A DNA stretch of 13,395 bases. It comes from Collinsella sp. (GTDB lineage: Bacteria > Actinomycetota > Coriobacteriia > Coriobacteriales > Coriobacteriaceae). The notes below the pieces were generated by a model. That model worked only from the letters and a program-made list of their open reading frames with translations. It ran no database searches and was not told the origin of the DNA. Shown piece after piece: positions 6,351 through 13,395 of the stretch. A program made the translations under genes and the position numbers. Position 1 is the first letter of the stretch. Each line of letters starts with the position of its first letter. The stretch is from the NCBI GenBank assembly GCA_020025115.1, contig JAHHSP010000026.1, positions 1 through 13,395 on the forward strand, read 5' to 3'.

Positions 6351-9300
6351 TGTCGGCACCCCCCTCGAATACCTGCGGTGTTATGGGACGGTTGATGCGA
6401 GTCAGCATATCATGCGCGGACGCGGAAAGCGCCCAATCGCGGAAGGCGGAGAACTCTCGGCGGGCATGAAGGCCCTCGAGATACAGAATCGAGCGATTCA
6501 GGTCGACATGGCCGGGATTCTCGACCATCTCGATGGCACGGACCTCACCATCGCCGGCCACGTGCGCGAAACCGAGCTCCTCGAAGATCGCCAGGCCGCT
6601 GGGCACCGCCCGTTTGTCGACGGGCGTGCGGGCATCGACCGCCAGGCACATCTGCGCGATGTCGAGATCGCTCGCGGGCAGCGGGTCCATGGACGCACCG
6701 CCGCGATGGCGGCGCCACATGGTTTGCAGCGCGCGATACAAAGTCACAAGCTCGCGACGGTCGGGGGCCGCGGCGTCCAGCAACCGTTCGTTGATGTGCG
6801 CATCGCGACCGGAGTAGAGCAGGTGGATGCTGGCGGGCGCACCATCTCGCCCGGCGCGGCCGCTCATCTGGTTGAACTCGATATCGCCGAAGGGCATGTG
6901 GTAGAGGACCACATGGCGGATGTCGGGGATGTTCACGCCCTCGCCGAAGGCGGAAGTGGATACGATGCAGGCAAGCTCGCCGCCGCGGAAGGCCGCCTCG
7001 ACGGAGGCGCGCTCGGGGCGCGTGAGCCCCGCGTGGTAAAACGCGATGTGGCCGCCCAGTTCGGGCACCCGACGGCGCAACGTGCGGCACAGCGTCTGGG
7101 CCTGATCGCGCGAATTCACGTACACCACGCTCTTCTGCCCCGTGGCGACAATCGACACCAGCCTGTTCTCACGGCTGGAAAGATCGCGGCCATCGTCGAT
7201 CTCCAAGTTCTCGCGCACGGCGGCGTCCACGACCCGGACATCGATGGGCAGCAGGCGGCAAATCTCGGCTGCGACCTCGGCCGAGGCGGTCGCGGTAACC
7301 GCGAGCACGGTGGGATTGAGCAGGTCGGCCAGGATTTGAGGCATGTCGAGATAGGCCGTGCGGTCTCCGCCCTTGGCGCCCGCCACATGATGCGCCTCGT
7401 CCACAACGACGAACTTGATGCGACGCGACGCGGCGAATCGGGCACGATGGATGGAAAGGAACTCGGGCGTGGTGAGGACGATGTCGAGCTTCCCACTCCC
7501 CAACAGGGAGAACACGCGGTCGCGCGCGACCGGGGGCGTGTCGCCCGTGAGGACGCCGACGCGGACACCGAGGGCGGCGAGCGACTCCTGCAAGTGGTAG
7601 GCCTGATCGGTCACGAGCGCGCGGAGCGGGTAGACGAAGATGCTCGCGGAGCCGTTGAGTATCGCCTCTCGCACGGCATGGACATGGAAGATGAGGGACT
7701 TCCCCCGGCCCGTGCCCATCACGGCGAGCACGCTGCGGCGCTCCCTGAGGGCGTCGAGCGCCTCCATCTGCGCGCGATGGGGTTCGGACGAGCCGATGAA
7801 CGTGTGGATGAGGTTGCGCGTGAGCTGCACGTACGGAAGGCGAGCCAGCGCGGCGCGGCGGTCTGCGTCGACCGGGGCCGAGGGCGCGGCGGCACCTGCG
7901 GACCTCGATACGCGGCCCTCCTCCCCTGCCCGCCCCTCGATCCGGGCAAGGGCATCGCCCGCCGCGACGGGCTCCTCGCACGAACGGCACAAGATGTCCT
8001 TGACCATGAGCTTGGGCTTCACGCGGCCCTGCCAGCACTCGGCGACCGCCTCGAACACGAGATCGACCACCGTGTCGCAATTCACCAGCTGCTCGACCTC
8101 GGGCGCCCGGAACATGATCGCCGGCACGCTCGCGGCTCCGTCCGTGGCGATGAAACGCATATGGTCGCCCGTCTTGCCCACGGCCGCGCGATCGCACATC
8201 GTCACGCCGCGGGCGGCGAGAAGGGGGACGCGATTGCCCTGGCCGAACGGCTCGAGCATGCCGATCTGGCGTATGGTCTCGATATCGAGCTCGTCGAGCC
8301 CCACCATGGCGGCGATCTCGCCTCGATCTTCGAAGTCCTCGGCCGGCAGGTCGGCCAGAGCCTCGTTCAGGCGGACCCGCAAGGCGTCGAGGTTCTCGAC
8401 CGCGCAGGTGACGCCGACGGCACCGGCATGGCCTCCAAAACGGATGAGCAGGTCGGAACATTTCTCCACAGCCTCGAACAGGTTCACGTTGCCCACCGAG
8501 CGACCCGATCCGCGGGCAATGCCATCCTCGATGGAGAACAGCAGCGCGGGCACGTGGTACCGGTTGACCAGACGGCTCGCGACGATGCCCTTCACGCCCT
8601 CGTGCCAACCCTCCCCGCCCACGACGATGGCGCGTCCGCCATCATACGTGCGCGCGGCGAGCTCCTCGGCCTGCCCGGTGAGCTCGGCCTCGATTGCGCG
8701 GCGCTGATGGTTTATCTCCTCGAGCTCGGCGGCGAGGCGCCCGGCCTCCACGGCATCGCGGGCGAGCAGCAGGTCGAGGGCGAGCGCCGGGTCCGCCATG
8801 CGACCGGCGGCGTTCAGGCGCGGGATGAGGGAGAAGGACAGCGCGTCGGCGGTGATGGAGGACAGGTCGGTCCTGGTGACCGACGCCAGGGCGATATAAC
8901 CGGGACGGGAGGTCGAGCGCATATGCGCGATACCGTCGGCCACGAGGGCGCGGTTCTCGGGCGTGAGGAACATCATATCGCTCACCGTGCCGAGGGCGGC
9001 GACCTCCGTATAGGAGCGCCAGAGATCCGGGCGCCCCAGGCGCTCGCCCAGGACCTGGACGAGCTTGAGGGCCACCCCGGCGCCCGCGAGCTCGCGGCTG
9101 GGGCTCTCTTCGGCCATCTTGGGATCGGTCACCGGAATGCCCACGGGAACGAGGTCGGACGGCTCGTGGTGGTCGGTCACCACGATATCGATCCCGCGAC
9201 CGACGAGCGCCGACACCTCGTCGCGCGCGGCGATGCCGTTGTCCACCGTGATGACGAGCGAGGGGCCGCACGCCTCGACCACGCGGTCGAGCGCCTGGGC

Positions 9301-9687
9301 CGTGAGACCGTATCCCTCCTCGAAGCGATGGGGGATGAAGGGGTGCACGCACGCACCGAGCTGACGCAGGGCCTCGGTCAGCAGGCAGGTCGATGTGATG
9401 CCGTCCACGTCGAAATCGCCGAACACCGCGATGACCTCACCGTCGCGCACGGCGCGCTCCACGCGAGCGGACACCTCGGCCATGCCGGGGATGATGAGCG
9501 GGTCGGCCCAATCGCGCTCGAGGGAGGGGGTAAGGAAGAGCCTGCCCTCCTCGACGCCGCCGATCCCATGCGCGACCATGATGCGCGCGACCAAGGGCGC
9601 GACACCGAGGGCGGAGGCGAGTCGCTCCTCGAGTTCGGGGTTGTTGGGGGCAATGCACCAGCGGTGCGTGGTGGAAAGCGAAGCCAT
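6343..9687 (-). CDS. recJ: Fusion of RecJ-type single-strand DNA exonuclease with an SF2 (RecQ-like) DNA helicase
   Basis: The protein has 1114 residues; RecJ alone is usually 550-800. The N-terminal part is a full RecJ: DHH domain (about 80-250) with FGDFDVDGITST (89-100), VDNG (148-151) and TDHHEP (171-176); LIPRLNAAGRM (287-297); DHHA1 domain (about 345-450) with GRSVGNVNLF and FGGHAGAVG (417-425); and an RecJ OB region (about 460-560) with EPFGQGN. A linker (about 565-615) holds CRSC at 567-570. From about 617 follows an SF2 helicase: motif I MGTGRGKS (657-664), VDEAHH (762-767), VTATAS (797-802), YHAGLTRPERASVE (884-897), STSAFGEGVNIPD (910-922) and QMSGRAGRDG (940-949). No four-Cys zinc site, RQC or HRDC domain is visible. 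Start choice: ATG at 9685-9687 has AAAGGA 9-10 nt upstream; the open frame continues further upstream, but the protein there looks like non-coding shadow. Expected role: coupled unwinding and 5'-3' resection in recombinational repair. The helicase subfamily is uncertain. Confidence 0.93.
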   Translation of the reverse strand: MASLSTTHRWCIAPNNPELEERLASALGVAPLVARIMVAHGIGGVEEGRLFLTPSLERDWADPLIIPGMAEVSARVERAVRDGEVIAVFGDFDVDGITSTCLLTEALRQLGACVHPFIPHRFEEGYGLTAQALDRVVEACGPSLVITVDNGIAARDEVSALVGRGIDIVVTDHHEPSDLVPVGIPVTDPKMAEESPSRELAGAGVALKLVQVLGERLGRPDLWRSYTEVAALGTVSDMMFLTPENRALVADGIAHMRSTSRPGYIALASVTRTDLSSITADALSFSLIPRLNAAGRMADPALALDLLLARDAVEAGRLAAELEEINHQRRAIEAELTGQAEELAARTYDGGRAIVVGGEGWHEGVKGIVASRLVNRYHVPALLFSIEDGIARGSGRSVGNVNLFEAVEKCSDLLIRFGGHAGAVGVTCAVENLDALRVRLNEALADLPAEDFEDRGEIAAMVGLDELDIETIRQIGMLEPFGQGNRVPLLAARGVTMCDRAAVGKTGDHMRFIATDGAASVPAIMFRAPEVEQLVNCDTVVDLVFEAVAECWQGRVKPKLMVKDILCRSCEEPVAAGDALARIEGRAGEEGRVSRSAGAAAPSAPVDADRRAALARLPYVQLTRNLIHTFIGSSEPHRAQMEALDALRERRSVLAVMGTGRGKSLIFHVHAVREAILNGSASIFVYPLRALVTDQAYHLQESLAALGVRVGVLTGDTPPVARDRVFSLLGSGKLDIVLTTPEFLSIHRARFAASRRIKFVVVDEAHHVAGAKGGDRTAYLDMPQILADLLNPTVLAVTATASAEVAAEICRLLPIDVRVVDAAVRENLEIDDGRDLSSRENRLVSIVATGQKSVVYVNSRDQAQTLCRTLRRRVPELGGHIAFYHAGLTRPERASVEAAFRGGELACIVSTSAFGEGVNIPDIRHVVLYHMPFGDIEFNQMSGRAGRDGAPASIHLLYSGRDAHINERLLDAAAPDRRELVTLYRALQTMWRRHRGGASMDPLPASDLDIAQMCLAVDARTPVDKRAVPSGLAIFEELGFAHVAGDGEVRAIEMVENPGHVDLNRSILYLEGLHARREFSAFRDWALSASAHDMLTRINRPITPQVFEGGADNG

Positions 9688-9741
9688 GCGATCAAATCCT
9701 TTGTCACCCGCTACGGCGGGCATGCACGTTGAACGAGTCAA

Positions 9742-9747
9742 AGTATA
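9742..9747 (-). promoter_or_regulatory. Possible -10 element for the recJ-helicase/rel operon
   Basis: TATACT on the minus strand matches the -10 consensus at 5 of 6 positions and lies 54 nt before the recJ-helicase start codon. No good -35 hexamer is at the right distance. The predicted 5' UTR would contain a small stem, CCCGC-CGTA-GCGGG (9707-9720), close to the ribosome binding site. The 189-nt region 9688-9876 is divergent and must also hold the transporter promoter; TATGCT at 9839-9844 is a weak candidate. Confidence 0.3.
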
Positions 9748-9876
9748 CACGTGCGTCCCGACAAGAACCGCACCCTCTCGGCGAACGCGACGCGGCCGCC
9801 GGTACGGGGCCGTGTAACGAAATGGCAATGCGCACGGGGTATGCTGGATGCATGAAGACAGACCGGGGAGGATGGC

Positions 9877-10869
9877 ATGGACGCTTGGAAGCGGCTGGGG
9901 GGATTCATCGGGGCGAACATGCCCGTCATCGTCGTGGGGTGCGTCGCCGCGGGCGTGCTGTTCCCACGCGAGCTCTCCTGGCTCGAGCCCCTCGTCCCGG
10001 CCCTCTTCGCCTTCATGACGTTTCAAGGTTCCCTTGGGAACACCTTGGGTCAACTCGGCGAGGTGCTCCGCCATCCGCTGCCGCTGCTCGTCATCCTCGG
10101 CGTGACCCTCGTCGCCATGCCGACCCTCGCGTTCCTCCTGTCGAGCGCTCTCTTCGCCGGCGACCCCGACATCATCGCCGGGATCTTGATCGAGTACAGC
10201 GTGCCCATAGGAATCGTCAGTTTCATGTGGGTGGGCATGTTCTCGGGCAACACCGCCCTCGGCCTGGCGGCGATCCTCGTCTCCACCCTGGTGTCGCCGA
10301 TCACCATCCCGCTCACGCTCAAGCTGCTCATGGGAGCGAGCATCCAAGTCGACGCGCCGGCCATGATGCTCGACATGACGCTCATGATCGCGGCCCCGGC
10401 GCTCGGCGGCATGGTCGTGAACGACCTCACGAAAGGCTGGGGGTGCGATGTGCTCTCACCCGTGGCCGCACCGCTCTCCAAGATATTCCTCGTGCTCATC
10501 ATCACATCGAACTCGACGGCCATGAGCGAATACGTCCTGCACATGACCTGGACGCGCCTGGGCGTCGCGCTGTTCATCTTGCTGTTCACGCTGAGCGGCT
10601 TTGCCTGGGGCGCCCTTATGGCCCGGGCCCTGCGCGTGAGCGCGCCCACGGCCGTGACGATGAGCTTCGACTGCGGCCTGCGCAACATCTCGTCGGGAGC
10701 CGTGATTGCCGTGCGCTATTTCCCAGGTGAGGTCGTGTTCCCCGTCATGTGCGGAACCTTGTTCCAGCAATTGCTGGCCTCCCTGGCGGGACGCGCCATG
10801 ACGCGCGCTACCGGTCGGCGCGACACGCCGCGGGAACCAGAAAACCGATGCGATGGGGAGCTCGGCTAG
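9877..10869 (+). CDS. Bile acid:sodium symporter (BASS) family membrane transporter
   Basis: This is a 330-residue integral membrane protein with roughly nine to ten hydrophobic segments, for example VIVVGCVAAGVLF, PLLVILGVTLVAMPTLAFLL, IIAGILIEYSVPIGIVSFMWVGMFSG, LGLAAILVSTLVSPITIPLTL and LGVALFILLFTLSGFAWGAL. Gly/Pro-containing broken helices and the late segment FDCGLRNISSGAVIAVRYFP are typical of the BASS/SBF-like fold, which imports organic anions with sodium. The family includes bile acid, pantothenate-precursor and keto-acid carriers, and the sequence does not reveal the substrate. About 30 C-terminal residues are hydrophilic and Arg-rich. Start choice: ATG at 9877-9879 preceded by GGGGAGG. 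It is the only plus-strand gene, divergent from recJ-helicase and convergent with cutC, whose stop codon it overlaps by 4 nt (CTAG). No sign of an operon partner. Confidence 0.88.
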   Translation: MDAWKRLGGFIGANMPVIVVGCVAAGVLFPRELSWLEPLVPALFAFMTFQGSLGNTLGQLGEVLRHPLPLLVILGVTLVAMPTLAFLLSSALFAGDPDIIAGILIEYSVPIGIVSFMWVGMFSGNTALGLAAILVSTLVSPITIPLTLKLLMGASIQVDAPAMMLDMTLMIAAPALGGMVVNDLTKGWGCDVLSPVAAPLSKIFLVLIITSNSTAMSEYVLHMTWTRLGVALFILLFTLSGFAWGALMARALRVSAPTAVTMSFDCGLRNISSGAVIAVRYFPGEVVFPVMCGTLFQQLLASLAGRAMTRATGRRDTPREPENRCDGELG

Positions 10870-11543
10870 AGGGCGACGACCTTGGTGCCGTGCAACTCCT
10901 CGACGCCCAAAGCTCTCGAGACCTGCTCCGCATTCTTGGCGGTAATGCCGCCGCCGGGCAGAATCGCGAGACGGTCGCCTGCATGGGCGATCAGGCCGCG
11001 AAGGCGATCGAAGTTGTCCTCGATGGGCGTGTTGGCCGGACCGCCGTGCGTGAGGATTCGATCGACCCCGATCTCGGCCAGGGCATCGATCGCGGAAAGC
11101 TGCTCGGCCTCATCGAGTGCATCGAACGCCATGTGGAACGTGATGCCGAGTTCGCGACCGCGCATCTCGCCCACGCTCCGGGCGACCCTGACGAGACGGC
11201 CGGTGGCATCGATGTCCAACTCGAAACCCTTGCCCTTGGAGCGGCGCTTGAGGCACCCGAGGACGACGCCGTCTACGCCGTTGGCGCCCGCATAGCGGAT
11301 ATCGGTCTCCATCGCCTTCATCTCCGCCTTGGAATAGTCGAAGTTGCCACGTCGGGGGCGGATGATCACGCGGAGCTCGGCACCTTCATGCTCGCGCACG
11401 ATGCGCACCGCCTGCTCGATCACACCGGCGGACGGCGTGGTGCCGCCCTGGGCGAGGTTGTCGCATAGCTCGATGCGGCCGGCGCCGGCGCGCAAGGCCG
11501 CCTCGATATTGGTGAAGTTCTCGGCGCAGTATTCGAACAGCAT
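10866..11543 (-). CDS. cutC: CutC family protein (copper homeostasis protein CutC)
   Basis: This is a 225-residue single-domain TIM-barrel protein. Hallmarks: IELCDNLAQGGTTPSAGVIE near the N-terminus, VIIRPRRGNFDYSKAEMKAMETDI, GVDGVVLGCLKRR, GITFHMAFDAL, DRILTHGGPANTPIEDNFDRLRGLI and ILPGGGITAKNAEQV. The length is close to the usual 200-250. The family was named for copper tolerance in E. coli, but the biochemical activity is unsettled and the direct link to copper is weak, so the name is one of family, not function. No copper genes are nearby. Start choice: ATG at 11541-11543 with GGGAG about 5 nt upstream; a TTG four codons upstream overlaps that site. The stop shares CTAG with the convergent transporter gene. 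The upstream neighbour livF is closed by a terminator, so cutC probably has its own promoter in 11544-11624. Confidence 0.95.
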   Translation of the reverse strand: MLFEYCAENFTNIEAALRAGAGRIELCDNLAQGGTTPSAGVIEQAVRIVREHEGAELRVIIRPRRGNFDYSKAEMKAMETDIRYAGANGVDGVVLGCLKRRSKGKGFELDIDATGRLVRVARSVGEMRGRELGITFHMAFDALDEAEQLSAIDALAEIGVDRILTHGGPANTPIEDNFDRLRGLIAHAGDRLAILPGGGITAKNAEQVSRALGVEELHGTKVVAL

Positions 11544-11624
11544 AGGGTCTCCCAAAAGTCGAAACGTTCGCTCCCAGGATAGCGCACGTCTCCGCGTATC
11601 ACCCCCGCGGGTCGTCCATGCATG

Positions 11625-11664
11625 AAAACGCGCCTCCCGCCGGATGGCATTTGCGGGAGGCGCG
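11625..11664 (-). terminator. Intrinsic terminator of the liv operon
   Basis: A perfect 12-bp stem (CGCGCCTCCCGC at 11629-11640 pairing with 11653-11664), with a 12-nt loop, is followed on the minus strand by TTTT (11628 to 11625). It is 43 nt after the livF stop codon. Confidence 0.85.
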
Positions 11665-11676
11665 AAGGGCAGGGGC

Positions 11677-11706
11677 GTTCGCCTCGGGTACGGATCCGAG
11701 GCGAAC
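11677..11706 (-). repeat. Second hairpin between livF and its terminator
   Basis: A perfect 11-bp stem GTTCGCCTCGG/CCGAGGCGAAC (11677-11687 with 11696-11706) has an 8-nt loop and starts one base after the livF stop codon. It has no T tract of its own and sits 12 nt before the terminator stem. It may stabilise the 3' end of the liv mRNA or block exonucleases. Confidence 0.8.
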
Positions 11707-11707
11707 G

Positions 11708-12421
11708 TCAGCCACCGAGATAAGCGCGACGGACGTCGTCGTTGTGCAGAAGTTCCTCGCCCGTGCCGGAAAGCGTGACCTTTCCCGTCTCCATCACGTA
11801 GGCGCGAGTGGCGATCGAAAGCGCCATCTGGGCGTTCTGCTCTACGAGCAGAATCGTGGTGCCCGACTCGTGCAGGTCCCTCACGATTTGGAAGATCTGC
11901 TCGATGAGAATGGGGGCCAGGCCCATGGAGGGCTCATCGAGCATGAGCAGATGGGGGCTGCTCATAAGGGCGCGGCCCATGGCGAGCATCTGCTGCTCGC
12001 CGCCGGACAGCGTGCCGGCCACCTGTCGACGGCGCTCCTTCAGGCGCTGGAAGTGCGCATAGACGCGCTCCAGGCCGGGGGCGATCTCGGCGCTGGGACG
12101 GGTGTAGGCGCCCATTTCGAGATTCTCCTCGACGGTCATCTGCGCAAAGACGCGACGCCCCTCCGGAACGTGCGCCAGACCGCGGGAAACGAGCTTGTCG
12201 GCGGGGGCGCGCATGATGTCCTCGCCCATGAATTCGATGGATCCGGTATTGGAGCGCAGGAGACCGGAGACTGTTTTCAACGTGGTGGACTTACCGGCGC
12301 CATTCGCACCGATGAGGGCCACGATCTCGCCGTCGGACACCCGGAACGAGACGTCCTTGATGGCGTGGATCGCGCCATAGTACACGTTGATGTCCTCGAC
12401 GTTCAAAATGCAATCGGCCAT
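11708..12421 (-). CDS. livF: Branched-chain amino acid ABC transporter, ATP-binding protein LivF
   Basis: This is a 237-residue ABC ATPase, the usual LivF length. Walker A is GANGAGKST (38-46), followed by the Q-loop region (about 82-95, AHVPEGRRVFAQMTVEENL), the ABC signature LSGGEQQ (138-144), Walker B LLMLDEPSMGLAP (158-170) and the switch region LLVEQNAQ (191-198). The sequences HVPEGRRVF, SMGLAP and VEQN are characteristic of LivF. With LivG it would power import of leucine, isoleucine, valine or related substrates through LivH and LivM. It starts 6 nt after the livG stop; AAGGAGG lies inside the last livG codons, 11 nt before the ATG, so translation is probably coupled. The operon ends after this gene. 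Confidence 0.96.
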   Translation of the reverse strand: MADCILNVEDINVYYGAIHAIKDVSFRVSDGEIVALIGANGAGKSTTLKTVSGLLRSNTGSIEFMGEDIMRAPADKLVSRGLAHVPEGRRVFAQMTVEENLEMGAYTRPSAEIAPGLERVYAHFQRLKERRRQVAGTLSGGEQQMLAMGRALMSSPHLLMLDEPSMGLAPILIEQIFQIVRDLHESGTTILLVEQNAQMALSIATRAYVMETGKVTLSGTGEELLHNDDVRRAYLGG

Positions 12422-12427
12422 GACCCG

Positions 12428-13271
<844 letters not shown>

Positions 13272-13279
<8 letters not shown>

Positions 13280-13395
13280 CGGCACCCACCTCCTTCTCAC
13301 GCGATGCGAACCGCGCCTTGAGGCGCCCCGCGGCCCCCTTGATCGCATCGTTGTTCGACACGATCATGACCAGGATGAGCACGACCGCGTAGACG
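13272..13395 (-). CDS. livM: C-terminal end of the branched-chain amino acid ABC transporter permease LivM (truncated by the window edge)
   Basis: Reading the minus strand in from the edge gives 40 residues and a TAA stop at 13272-13274: the end of a hydrophobic helix (VYAVVLILVMIVSNN) followed by a basic, hydrophilic tail (DAIKGAAGRLKARFASREKEVGADV). This is the expected C-terminus of an inner-membrane permease. Position immediately upstream of livG, with an 8-nt overlap of stop and start, identifies it as LivM in the usual livH-livM-livG-livF order. The identification rests on context plus the membrane-like end, not on a recognisable domain. Confidence 0.8.

Noticed and set aside
3960..9732. 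Very long open frames on the plus strand opposite rel and recJ-helicase (over 800 and 1100 codons)
   Set aside because: They are mirror frames caused by strong G/C bias at third codon positions. The translations are rich in Gly, His, Asp, Val and Leu with no domains, whereas the minus strand encodes complete known families.
9688..10347. Upstream 220-codon extension of the recJ-helicase frame
   Set aside because: It is highly charged low-complexity sequence that crosses the divergent promoter region and runs antisense to the transporter gene. The ATG at 9687 has a binding site and begins the RecJ-like protein.

Overview
The window looks like a chromosomal segment of a high-GC Gram-positive bacterium. 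It carries a ribosomal/translation-factor operon, a Rel-family (p)ppGpp enzyme, a class II aldolase and a branched-chain amino acid ABC transporter, all in strongly G/C-ending codons, with compact operons and AAGGAGG-type ribosome binding sites. The gene content and protein style suggest an actinobacterium of the Coriobacteriia (Collinsella/Olsenella-like). That placement is inference from memory of such proteins, not from a search. Almost everything is on the minus strand; the only clear plus-strand gene is a BASS-family transporter.

Layout, from the left. Positions 1-369 hold no gene I can support. Then, on the minus strand, comes the translation operon infC-rpmI-rplT (1607 down to 420), closed by a strong intrinsic terminator. 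It is preceded by a structured leader of about 270 nt with an intrinsic terminator just before infC, the arrangement expected for L20-type attenuation. infC has no usable ATG/GTG/TTG start and appears to begin at AUA. Upstream lie a tRNA-Leu(CAA) gene and a class II fructose-bisphosphate aldolase gene; the aldolase terminator overlaps the tRNA promoter. Next are a metallo-beta-lactamase-fold hydrolase, a 51-bp near-perfect hairpin, and a recJ-helicase fusion gene whose stop codon overlaps the start of the bifunctional rel gene.

To the right of a divergent intergenic region (9688-9876) the BASS transporter runs on the plus strand. It meets cutC (minus) tail to tail, the two stop codons sharing CTAG. 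The right end is the distal part of a liv operon: the livM C-terminus, livG and livF, followed by tandem hairpins ending in an intrinsic terminator.

Most of the window is housekeeping. The most unusual item is the 1114-residue protein that joins a complete RecJ-type DHH exonuclease to an SF2 helicase lacking several RecQ hallmarks. It potentially packages the helicase and 5'-3' nuclease of DNA end resection into one polypeptide, and is translated in overlap with the stringent-response enzyme. The next most interesting items are the AUA start of infC with its leader RNA, and several compact regulatory overlaps.
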